Shown: positions 1 to 6,426 of the stretch, piece by piece
Layout of the letters: the number at the start of each line of letters is the position of its first letter
Position numbering within the stretch: the first letter of the stretch is position 1
NCBI RefSeq assembly: GCF_040409695.1
Contig: NZ_JARWGJ010000144.1
Coordinates: 1-6,448, forward strand
From: Longimonas sp040409695
GTDB taxonomy: Bacteria; Bacteroidota; Rhodothermia; Rhodothermales; Salinibacteraceae
Direction of reading: 5' to 3'
DNA: 6,448 nucleotides
Notes under the pieces: generated by a model
The model's input: only the letters and a program-made list of their open reading frames with translations
What the model was told of the DNA's origin: nothing
Databases searched by the model: none
Program-made: the position numbers and the translations under genes

Positions 1-2358
1 GCGCGCCTCTGTCGTCGCTACGGGGCTGCAGTTATTGTGATGGCCTTCGATGAAGACGGTCAGGCCGACACGTACGAACGCAAAATCGAGATCTGCGAGC
101 GGGCTTACAACCTGCTCGTCGACGAAGTCGGCTTTCCGCCACAGGACATCATCTTCGACCCCAACATTTTCGCAATCGCCACCGGCATCGAAGAGCACGC
201 CACCTACGGCATCGACTTTCTTGAAGCCACCGAGTGGATCAAGGAGAATCTGCCGCATGCTAAAGTGTCGGGCGGACTCTCGAACATCAGCTTCTCCTTC
301 CGCGGCAACAACCGCGTGCGCGAGGCCATGCACACCATCTTCCTCTACCACGCCATCAAGCGCGGCATGGACATGGCGATCGTCAACGCCGGGCAGATCG
401 AGGTCTACGACGAGATCGATGATACCCTGCGCGAGCACATCGAAGACGTGCTCTTCAACCGCCGCGACGATGCCACCGAGCGGCTGGTCGACCTGGCCGA
501 GGAAATCGCCGCGCAGGAAGACGACAGCGAACAAGAAGAGCAGACTGCCGAGTGGCGCGAGGAGCCGGTCGAGCAGCGCATCGAGCACGCGCTTGTGAAG
601 GGCATCCTCGATCATATCGTAGAGGATGCGGAAGAGGCGCGCCAGAAGTACGACGAGTCGCTCGACGTGATCGAAGGTCCGCTCATGGATGGCATGGACG
701 TGGTCGGCGATCTGTTTGGCGATGGCAAGATGTTCTTGCCTCAGGTCGTAAAGAGCGCACGCGTCATGAAAAAAGCCGTAGCGCACCTGCGTCCTTATAT
801 CGAGGAAGAACAGGCCGCTGAAGACGCGCGCCGCGAGGCTGCCGGCGAAGCCCCCCGTGAAGACACCGACAACCCGAAGGTGCTCCTGGCTACCGTGAAG
901 GGCGATGTGCACGACATCGGCAAGAACATTGTCGGGGTGGTGCTACAGTGCAACGGCTACGACGTAGTCGACCTGGGCGTAATGGTGCCGGCCCAGGAGA
1001 TCCTGGCGAAGGCGCGCGAGCACGACGTCGACATCATTGGGCTGAGCGGACTCATCACGCCGTCACTCGATGAGATGGTGCATGTAGCCGAAGAGATGGA
1101 GCGAGAGGGATTCGACATTCCGCTCCTTATTGGCGGCGCCACCACCTCCGAAATCCACACCGCCGTAAAGATTGCCGAGCACTACAGCGGTCCGGTTGTG
1201 CACGTACTGGATGCCTCACGCAGCGTGAACGTAACGGGGAATCTGGTGGCCGAGGACCTGCGCGACACCTTTCTGCGCGAGGTGGAAGAGCGATACGAAA
1301 CGCTTCGTGCCCGCCACAAGCGAGGTGGACGGCGCAAGACGTATCTGTCTATTGAGGAGGCTCGTGCCAACCGCTTCACCAGCAACTGGGACGAGGTGCC
1401 CATTACCACGCCGAACAAGCTGGGCACCACCGTCTTCCCGAAGGTGCCCATCGATACGCTCCGCAAATATATCGACTGGACGCCCTTCTTCATCGCGTGG
1501 GATGTCAGTGGGAAGTACCCTGCGGTCTTTGATGATGAAGAGAAGGGGGAGGAGGCCCGTCAGCTGTACGACGATGCCAATGCAATGCTCGACCGGCTTG
1601 CGCAGCGCCGTTCGCTCACCTGCAATGGGATCATCGGGCTGTATCCGGCCAACCGCATAGGCGACGACATTGAGGTGTACACCGATGACACCCGCACGCA
1701 GGTAGCTACCGTGCTGCACTCGCTGCGCCAACAGACCGAGAAGCGTGGCGATATGCCCAACCGCGCCCTCTCCGACTACGTAGCCCCTAAAGACAGTGGC
1801 GTCAACGACTATATCGGTGCCTTTGCTGTTACTGCAGGCATTGGACTGGAGCACATCATCGAGGACTTTAAGACTGCGCAGGACGATTACAACGTCATCA
1901 TGGCGCAGGCGCTGGCCGATCGGCTGGCGGAGGCGTTTGCCGAGTACTTGCACCAGCAGGTACGCACCGACTACTGGGGGTATGCCCCCAACGAAGAGCT
2001 CTCTAACCAGGAGTTGATTCGCGAAAAATACCGCGGGATTCGTCCGGCACCGGGCTACCCGGCGTGTCCCGATCACACCGAGAAGCCGCTTATCTGGGAC
2101 CTGATGGGTGTCGAGAAGCACACCGATATCTCACTCACCGAGAACCTTGCGATGTACCCCAGTGCGTCGGTATGCGGCGTTTACTTCGCGCATCCGGAAG
2201 CGAGTTACTACAACGTGGGCACGTTTCAGCGCGACCAGATCGAAGACTACGCATCCCGCAAGAACATGGAGGTCGCCGAAATTGAGCAGTGGCTCGCCGA
2301 TCGGCTGGCGTACGACCCGGCGGAGTATCAGGACGAGCCAGAAGCGGTGGCGGTGTAA
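1..2358 (+). CDS. metH: Cobalamin-dependent methionine synthase, C-terminal part (5' end outside window)
   Basis: This cytoplasmic enzyme transfers a methyl group from 5-methyltetrahydrofolate to homocysteine through cobalamin, giving methionine and tetrahydrofolate. The frame is open at base 1, where the reading is already inside the folate domain (YGAAVIVMAFDEDGQADT), so no start is visible. By comparison with the roughly 1,230-residue E. coli protein, the homocysteine domain and the front of the folate domain lie outside. Domains in order: folate-binding to about base 545; four-helix cap about 546-790 (GPLMDGMDVVGDLFGDGKMF); cobalamin domain about 871-1290, with the DVHDIG motif at 904-921 whose His codon (910-912) is the lower cobalt ligand, plus GLSGLITPSL; SAM-dependent reactivation domain about 1340-2310, with IDWTPFF and the SAM-binding RPAPGYPACP beginning at 2041. 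The stop is TAA at 2356-2358. Acidic linker segments before the cap (EEQTAEWREEP) and before the cobalamin domain suggest a salt-adapted proteome. There are no internal lesions. Identification is very secure. Confidence 0.97.
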   Translation, partial: ARLCRRYGAAVIVMAFDEDGQADTYERKIEICERAYNLLVDEVGFPPQDIIFDPNIFAIATGIEEHATYGIDFLEATEWIKENLPHAKVSGGLSNISFSFRGNNRVREAMHTIFLYHAIKRGMDMAIVNAGQIEVYDEIDDTLREHIEDVLFNRRDDATERLVDLAEEIAAQEDDSEQEEQTAEWREEPVEQRIEHALVKGILDHIVEDAEEARQKYDESLDVIEGPLMDGMDVVGDLFGDGKMFLPQVVKSARVMKKAVAHLRPYIEEEQAAEDARREAAGEAPREDTDNPKVLLATVKGDVHDIGKNIVGVVLQCNGYDVVDLGVMVPAQEILAKAREHDVDIIGLSGLITPSLDEMVHVAEEMEREGFDIPLLIGGATTSEIHTAVKIAEHYSGPVVHVLDASRSVNVTGNLVAEDLRDTFLREVEERYETLRARHKRGGRRKTYLSIEEARANRFTSNWDEVPITTPNKLGTTVFPKVPIDTLRKYIDWTPFFIAWDVSGKYPAVFDDEEKGEEARQLYDDANAMLDRLAQRRSLTCNGIIGLYPANRIGDDIEVYTDDTRTQVATVLHSLRQQTEKRGDMPNRALSDYVAPKDSGVNDYIGAFAVTAGIGLEHIIEDFKTAQDDYNVIMAQALADRLAEAFAEYLHQQVRTDYWGYAPNEELSNQELIREKYRGIRPAPGYPACPDHTEKPLIWDLMGVEKHTDISLTENLAMYPSASVCGVYFAHPEASYYNVGTFQRDQIEDYASRKNMEVAEIEQWLADRLAYDPAEYQDEPEAVAV

Positions 2359-2364
2359 GTTCAG

Positions 2365-2396
2365 AGCGCGTGGACAGCAAGAAGCTGCGTAACGCT
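2365..2396 (+). terminator. Weak stem-loop just after metH (possible terminator)
   Basis: Seven bases after the metH stop, AGCG (2365-2368) can pair with CGCT (2393-2396) and CAGC (2375-2378) with GCTG (2384-2387), leaving an AAGAA loop and an internal loop of 6 and 5 bases. No T-run follows, so it is not a textbook intrinsic terminator. The placement is its main support, and it could be chance. Confidence 0.2.
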
Positions 2397-2461
2397 ACCC
2401 CTGATTATGAGGAGTGGCCACCACTATGTCACCCCTGAATGACAGGGCTTCGATGGATGCT

Positions 2462-2558
2462 TTCCCTTCCATCCTACCCTTCCTCCCCGAGGAGGAAGGA
2501 ACCGTAGGACGCTCTCATGCAGTCCCCCTCAGAGGAGGGCGGATTTGGGAGGAGGGAT
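2462..2558. repeat. Pair of C/G-rich intergenic palindromes
   Basis: CCTTCCTCC (2478-2486) and GGAGGAAGG (2491-2499) form a perfect 9-bp stem around CCGA. Twenty-six bases on, CCCTC (2526-2530) and GAGGG (2535-2539) form a second stem around AGAG. The flanks TCCCTTCC (from 2463) and GGGAGGAGGGA (2547-2557) are also roughly complementary, so the whole block could fold as one branched structure. C/T-rich and G/A-rich palindromes of this style recur between genes in many Bacteroidota-related genomes. That this is such a dispersed family is inference, because only one block is in the window. It may also act in metH 3'-end formation. Confidence 0.45.
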
Positions 2559-2629
2559 TCTGTGCTTTCAAACGACCTAAAGTTTGTCAAAGCAATACGT
2601 TATAACGACGCTACCATGATAAATCATAC

Positions 2630-2660
2630 GGTAGTAGATAGACGTTAAGTGATCGCTCTC
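2630..2660 (+). repeat. 31-bp direct repeat, copy A
   Basis: The segment starts GGTAGTAGATAGACG and includes TAAGTGATCGCT. It matches 4825-4855 in the same orientation at 29 of 31 positions, differing at 2645 and 2658, and both copies are followed within a few bases by TGATAA. An inverted partial copy, ATCACTTAGC, lies at 2729-2738. The left end of the repeat overlaps an imperfect palindrome formed by CTACC (2611-2615) and GGTAG (2630-2634). The two copies bracket the hydrolase gene and its downstream remnant. Confidence 0.8.
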
Positions 2661-2671
2661 CTGATAAAAAA

Positions 2672-2703
2672 CCGTTCCTCAGGCGAACGGGGGCGCTCCC
2701 CGT
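2672..2703 (+). promoter_or_regulatory. Two overlapping, mutually exclusive stem-loops upstream of the hydrolase
   Basis: CCGTTC (2672-2677) pairs perfectly with GAACGG (2685-2690) across a 7-base loop. ACGGGG (2687-2692) pairs perfectly with CCCCGT (2698-2703) across 5 bases. Bases 2687-2690 are in both stems, so only one can form at a time. The pair lies about 160 bases before the hydrolase start and could be an attenuator-like switch in its leader or part of a degenerate repeat. No T-run follows the second stem, which argues against a simple terminator. Function is inferred from position alone. Confidence 0.3.
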
Positions 2704-2860
2704 CTCCGGCTACAGGCTCATTCCTTCCATCACTTAGCATTGAACCGCCCCCCTCCATCTATTTGTGAGGCAGTATCCATTGATGCAATGAACGATGCGA
2801 TTAAGGGGAATGATGCCCGGGCAACCACCAAAATGAGGGTTGACACAACACTACGGTTGT

Positions 2861-4443
2861 ATGGATAGACAAATGATGCTGCCACCTGCTGCGTGCCTGA
2901 GGTTCAGCGGGGGGGTTGTTCTCCTTGCGCTGGTCATGGCCGGCCTCTACGGACGCATTGCCTCAGCCCAGCTTGCTAACGATACGGTGATGACTGCAGC
3001 GGGTGAACGTCAGGTTGAGCGCGGCACGGTCGTCACCCCCTGGTTTCACGAACGCCCCACCAGCAGCACCTTCGAGCTTCCGGTGCTGCGCCTGCGCACC
3101 TCGGCAGAAGAGCCCGCCCCACCCATTTTTTTGCTTGCGGGCGGTCCCGGCAACACCTACCTCGATGATCTGCAGGGAGATGCCGACTTCAATGGCTGGC
3201 TGCATGCGATGCGTGCGCAGAGCGATGTCGTACTCGTTGAGCAGCGCGGATCGGATACCTCGGGTCGCCCACTCGCGTGCACGGTTCAAGCTGACCTGGC
3301 ACTCGATGAGCCACTCAATGCAGCGCGCTACACCGCACTGATTGCAGACTCAATGTCGGAGTGCCAGGAGCGTTTTGCCACCGAAGAGATTCCGCTTTCC
3401 GCCTTCGATATTTTGCAGATGGCCGCAGACATCGACCATGTGGCCGAGGCCCTCGGCTACGAAACCATCAACCTGATGGGCGGAAGCTTTGGCTCGCAGT
3501 TGGGCCTCACCATCATGCGCGAACATCCTGAACGGATCCACCGGGCCGTTTTTTATGGCGTAGAAGGCCCCAACCACACGCTCGACAATCCCGCTCTGGT
3601 TGTAGACCACCTGAAGCGGGGGCCAATGCCGTGGAGCCGTCCTGGCAGATGCACCTGGTGCTCGGCAACTTCAACCAGGCACTCGAAAGACAGCTCAATC
3701 GGCTCGAACAGGAACCGGTTGTTTCGGATGTGAACGGCTTCGGACCTGTGGCCTTTGGCGCGTATGATCTCAAAGTTATGCTGTGGTCAGCCGACGGACT
3801 CAAGGGCTACCGCGACGGCATCCGTACCGCCGCCCGGCTGCTGGCCGCACTCGAAATCGGCCGCCACTCCGAAATCTTGGAGGCACGGGCTGAGCTGATC
3901 GACCGAGTGCGAACAGAAGGGCGTTCCTTGAACCTCATGTCCTTCCTGGTCGACTGTAGATCTGCCGACACGGATGCACCAACCCGCAATAGCGAATTCA
4001 TTTTCGGGCCCGACATCGTCGATGCAGACCTCCGAGCGACGTGTTCGGCACTCGACATACCCGCACTGCCGCCTCGTGAGCGCGCAATACCGCAAACCGA
4101 GCATCCCGTGGTGCTGCTTGCAGGAACGCTGGACGGATTCACCCCACCAGCGTATGCCCGCGAGGTGGCTGCCAAACTGCCCCAATCGCATCTTGTCGAA
4201 GTCGTCCGGGGCGATCACGATGGCTGGCGGGCGCTGGAGGCACGTGCTTTTGGGCGGGAGCGAACAATCGACTTTCTTGCTGGGGAGATCGATGCACACG
4301 CTTTCCCTGAGCGCATCGTACGGGCAGAACTCGATATCGAACTTGTGCCCTCTGCATGGATCATCGGCGGTAGTGTAGTTGCTGTAGCAGGCCTCATGAC
4401 CATCCTTCTATATCGGCGACAAAAGCGCTCGGGGCGTTCATAG
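2861..4443 (+). pseudogene. Exported, membrane-anchored S33/TAP-like alpha/beta hydrolase, split by a one-base frameshift
   Basis: Joined across the frameshift this is a roughly 527-residue serine hydrolase of the alpha/beta fold, closest to S33 peptidases (proline iminopeptidase/TAP-like), which cleave peptide or ester bonds. From ATG 2861 it begins with a signal peptide (hydrophobic VVLLALVMAGLY, likely cleavage after IASA at residue 36). It then has the oxyanion-region GGPG (94-97; the family form is HGGPG), EQRG (127-130) and the nucleophile Ser209 in GGSFG. After the break come Asp425 (AGTLDGFTPP), His453 (GDHDGW) and a terminal helix (about 499-518) followed by RRQKR. It should therefore sit in the envelope, tethered by its C-terminus. 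The reading frame shifts at GGGGG (3618-3622): upstream codons run in one frame to a stop at 3731-3733, while homology-like sequence resumes one base earlier, as if a sixth G had been lost. An in-frame TTG at 2840 is a less likely start. Substrate is unknown. A sequencing error is possible. Confidence 0.82.
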
Positions 4444-4451
4444 ACGAATAT

Positions 4452-4493
4452 CGCTTGCATCTCCGGCGGGATTTGAACCGCCTCGTGCAAGCG
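4452..4493. terminator. Strong stem-loop after the hydrolase stop, with a tRNA T-arm-like core
   Basis: Eight bases after the stop, CGCTTGCA (4452-4459) pairs perfectly with TGCAAGCG (4486-4493). Inside it, GGCGG (4465-4469) pairs with CCGCC (4478-4482) around an 8-base loop. The position fits transcription termination for the hydrolase, but no T-run follows, so termination would be rho-dependent or inefficient. On the minus strand the core reads GGCGGTTCAAATCCCGCC, which resembles a tRNA T-arm lacking one G. No matching tRNA body could be found upstream on that strand, so a tRNA gene is not called. Confidence 0.45.
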
Positions 4494-4817
4494 CCTCCCG
4501 CACCGTCTACTCGGCACCGTCGCCTTCATCAAAGTGGTCGAAGCCGCCGGGCTGCATTGGGACGGCGGACCGAAGTCTTGCGTGTTCTCCACAGACATTC
4601 GCACCTTCCGTGCTCCCAAACCGACAGGTTCATACCTCCCGGCTACATCTGGGAGAGCTACAGCCCTCTCGCACTCTCCGAGTACTATGAGATAATGCCC
4701 TGCCTGGAAAGCATACGACCTGAACTCTCTCAAGGTTACCGCTGGTGCGTTAGGATGGGGCTATTAGCGATGGCTATTGCCTGCGTGCCTGTCACCTTTC
4801 GCGAAGGCCTTTCTTGA
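4477..4817 (+). pseudogene. Possible decayed coding remnant, family unknown
   Basis: From 4477 to about 4690, one frame reads through GTVAFIKVVEAAGLHWDGG (starting at 4513) and CVFSTDIRTFRAPKPTG before turning unconvincing. The frame one base earlier takes over near 4625 with IPPGYIWESYSPLALSEYYE and runs to a stop just before 4820. The junction would need a one-base loss, as in the hydrolase. The upstream frame is closed by a TGA at 4474 and has no good start. I do not recognise the family. Both stretches could be chance open frames in GC-rich DNA, so this is a weak call. Confidence 0.25.
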
Positions 4818-4824
4818 GGATAGA

Positions 4825-4855
4825 GGTAGTAGATAGACGCTAAGTGATCGCTTTC
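4825..4855 (+). repeat. 31-bp direct repeat, copy B
   Basis: The segment matches 2630-2660 in the same orientation at 29 of 31 positions, and TGATAA follows at 4860-4865. It starts 2,195 bases after copy A and sits where the GC-rich sequence gives way to more AT-rich DNA. Its GCTAAGTGAT (4839-4848) is the exact complement of ATCACTTAGC at 2729-2738. Confidence 0.8.
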
Positions 4856-5223
4856 CCAATGATAATTTTTCCTGGGTAGCGGTTCATGGTTAAACGATGA
4901 GGACTTGGCGATTCGACACGTTCTTACCCCTATGAACATTTTCTATCAGATGCCGGGGGGTGCATCGCCCACTGATGACGTTTCGTTGTACGCCTTTCTC
5001 TTACCTGAGTACGAACACGGGCCAGCCCCTTAAGCGACTTCCTCAGTTGCGGAGATGTCGTCTTCACAAAGGCGACGCAATGTATAATACCATATCCCAG
5101 ATTTCTCATGCAAGTAAATGAAAAAGCGGGTATCTTCAAGGGTCAGTTCCAGGTTGACCGGCAATAGCCTCCTGCTTGATTTTCTACTCACACCTGCCCA
5201 CCAACGGATTTGAGTGACTTCAT

Positions 5224-5326
5224 GCAGAGGGATACGACGCGAGATACGTCCTGACTAGGTCCATCCTTTAATTTCGATATGGGTAGGATAAAGATAAGCA
5301 TTCGTCAGAAGTGACGATCCCTCTGC
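5224..5326. other. 103-nt self-complementary element (possible structured RNA or element remnant)
   Basis: GCAGAGGGAT (5224-5233) is perfectly complementary to ATCCCTCTGC (5317-5326). Moving inward, CGTC (5247-5250) pairs with GACG (5313-5316) and CTGAC (5251-5255) with GTCAG (5304-5308). This gives 19 base pairs in three nested blocks, with a 13-base bulge on the left and a 4-base bulge on the right, enclosing a 48-base apical region. No coding sequence overlaps it convincingly. It could be a non-coding RNA, the two ends of a very small inverted-repeat element, or a chance fold. Strand cannot be assigned. Confidence 0.4.
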
Positions 5327-5422
5327 GATTAAGCATCTGCTATGAAGTAAATGGTCGCTCGATTTTGTCATTCTTCTAAAATCAACCTAAACAAAATTGA
5401 GGGCGTCATCTCAAGTATTAGT

Positions 5423-5444
5423 TAACGCGTTGTGCAAGTATTTT
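5423..5444. repeat. Left terminal inverted repeat of the IS
   Basis: It starts TAACGCGTTGTGC and continues into a T-rich tract. Against the reverse complement of 6427-6448 it agrees at 16 of 22 positions, with shared blocks TAACG, TGTGC, GT and TTTT. The transposase stop codon (5444-5446 on the minus strand) touches its inner end. Confidence 0.65.
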
Positions 5445-6347
5445 CAGTCGGTAATCAGTTTGGCAAACCGCAACGGCGGCAGTCCTTGTTGTCGGCACAG
5501 CAGAAGAGCCATGGTATGACTGGTGATTTTGCGAATCCAGCGGGAGTACACGTGCCACCGGTCGCGGGCCCAGACTTTCTTGGCATGAAACCGCTCGGTC
5601 AGTTGCCCAATGACGGTCTCGATTCGGCGCCGCTTCTGCGTAAGCGTGATTGGCCAGGGGGACGTCTCATGCGTCTTCGTCTTGAACGGAGCTAATAACT
5701 CCATCCCTTTTTTGCGCAGACGCTCAGAAAGCCGGGGGCTCCAGTAGTTCCGATCGGCGAGGCTCACGCCCGTTGCGCTGCCGAGCACATGCGGGGCCAT
5801 GTGAACGTCACTCGTGTTTGCGGGGGCGAGCTCCGCCCGCATGATCACCCCCGGCCAGGCGATGCGTACATGACCGCGCAAACCGTAAAACGTCTGACGG
5901 GCCAGTTCGTCATACCCAAACGCGGCGATTCCAGCCAGTCGTTTGCACCGCTTAGCTCGTGCAAACCGGCAGACCGGGACGGGAAAGCTATCAATAATCG
6001 AAACCTGTCGGTCGCAACAGATCAGACGTTGAAGCAGCGCTTGAAGCCGTTCTTTGACCGTCCAGAGGTTCGCCGCTTGCCGGGCAAAGGTCGTCCGGTG
6101 GATCTGGCCCATCGCCGGAAACAAGTCCAGTAAAGAACCCACTCAGGTGATGGCGCCGGATGTAGCGATAGATGCCACTATCGGTGTCATAGCCCAAAAA
6201 CTCGCCCACGAGTTCGCAGGTCACGACGACACTGTCCGGAACAGTTGGGCGAGGGCCGCGCTTGCGGAGACGCCCTCCCCCGAGAGCAGCCTGCATAAAA
6301 TCATCGGTCACACAGAACACCGTAGTGATAAAGTCGTCCAGGGTCAT
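5444..6347 (-). pseudogene. IS982-family DDE transposase, split by a one-base frameshift
   Basis: Joined across the break this is about 300 residues, the usual size for the family, and would catalyse cut-and-paste movement of the element. The start is ATG at 6347-6345, giving MTLDDFITTVFCVTDDF, the characteristic IS982 N-terminus, followed by PTVPDSVVVTCELVGEFLGY. The catalytic residues are all present: Asp in IIDSFP (codon 5992-5990, about residue 119), Asp in LADRNYW (5755-5753, about 198) and Glu in RRIETVIGQL (5620-5618, about 243). The N-terminal frame reads to about YIRRHHLS. The rest (from GSLLDLFPAMG) is displaced by +1 at a GGG run (6140-6138, minus strand), consistent with one extra G. 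The first frame then ends at a stop near 5991. Nothing else is missing, so one base would restore it. Programmed frameshifting is possible but not typical of this family as I know it. Confidence 0.88.
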
Positions 6348-6349
6348 AG

Positions 6350-6414
6350 GGCAGAGTATTGGGCAAGGCTCTTGTGGTGGCGGTCACTACCACAGAGGTG
6401 CTTGATGCTCTGCC
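6350..6414 (-). promoter_or_regulatory. Long imperfect hairpin directly before the transposase start
   Basis: GGCAGAG (6350-6356) pairs with CTCTGCC (6408-6414), CAAG (6364-6367) with CTTG (6401-6404) and TGTGGT (6373-6378) with ACCACA (6389-6394), with small internal loops between. On the transcript strand the stem base ends two bases before the ATG at 6347. A transcript entering from outside the element would fold this way and could hide the start codon from ribosomes, a strategy known from other insertion sequences such as IS10 and IS50. It could instead be a transposase-binding site. The function is inference. Confidence 0.5.
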
Positions 6415-6426
6415 TGTTCCTTGTCA

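Larger units (their letters stand above)
2359..2860. other. Gene-free spacer between metH and the hydrolase
   Basis: About 500 bases carry no convincing gene. From left to right they hold a weak stem-loop, two C/G-rich palindromes (2478-2539), an imperfect palindrome near 2603-2647, copy A of a 31-bp repeat (2630-2660), overlapping stem-loops (2672-2703), and ATCACTTAGC (2729-2738), which is the inverted complement of part of the 31-bp repeat. A 63-codon open frame at 2414-2605 is best read as an accident, because it runs through both palindromes. I could not assign a promoter for the hydrolase with confidence. Confidence 0.7.
4444..5422. other. Gene-poor region between hydrolase and insertion sequence
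   Basis: Nearly 1 kb lacks an intact, recognisable gene on either strand. The first part (to about 4817) is GC-rich and carries protein-like stretches in two plus-strand frames separated by shifts and stops, possibly a decayed gene. From about 4810 the composition becomes visibly richer in A and T. It then contains copy B of the 31-bp repeat (4825-4855) and the self-complementary element at 5224-5326. Small open frames on both strands show no motif I recognise. The composition change and absence of genes suggest decayed accessory DNA. Confidence 0.65.

Noticed and set aside
1216..2121. Long open frame on the minus strand (301 codons) opposite metH
   Set aside because: It lies entirely antisense to the conserved SAM-activation and cobalamin domains, has no recognisable motif, and long antisense frames are common in GC-rich coding DNA.
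2414..2605. 63-codon open frame after metH with GAGGAG upstream of an ATG at 2426
   Set aside because: It translates straight through two palindromic repeats and shows no protein-like pattern; the GAGGAG is not convincing in a genome that otherwise lacks such sites.
2845..2860. ACAAC/GTTGT hairpin just before ATG 2861 as an operator
   Set aside because: A 5-bp stem around six bases is weak and expected by chance; no second site is present.
2840..2867. TTGACA followed by TGGATA as a promoter for the hydrolase
   Set aside because: The -10 match is poor and the element would overlap the preferred start at 2861, giving an implausibly late initiation.
4444..4570. Complete tRNA gene on the minus strand around the T-arm-like motif
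   Set aside because: No matching acceptor 5' strand, D-arm or anticodon arm could be found, and the T-stem needs an inserted base.
4215..4733. 172-codon minus-strand open frame overlapping the hydrolase 3' end
   Set aside because: About half is antisense to conserved hydrolase sequence (triad Asp-His region and membrane anchor), and no family is recognisable.
2630..4855. The repeated 31-mers as a CRISPR array
   Set aside because: There are only two copies more than 2 kb apart, with a gene between them and no regular spacers.
5083..5088. TATAAT as a -10 element in the gap
   Set aside because: No good -35 at a proper spacing and no gene follows on the plus strand.
4930..5139. Small minus-strand open frame, 69 codons
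   Set aside because: No recognisable motif and no clear start signal; its length is within chance for this composition.
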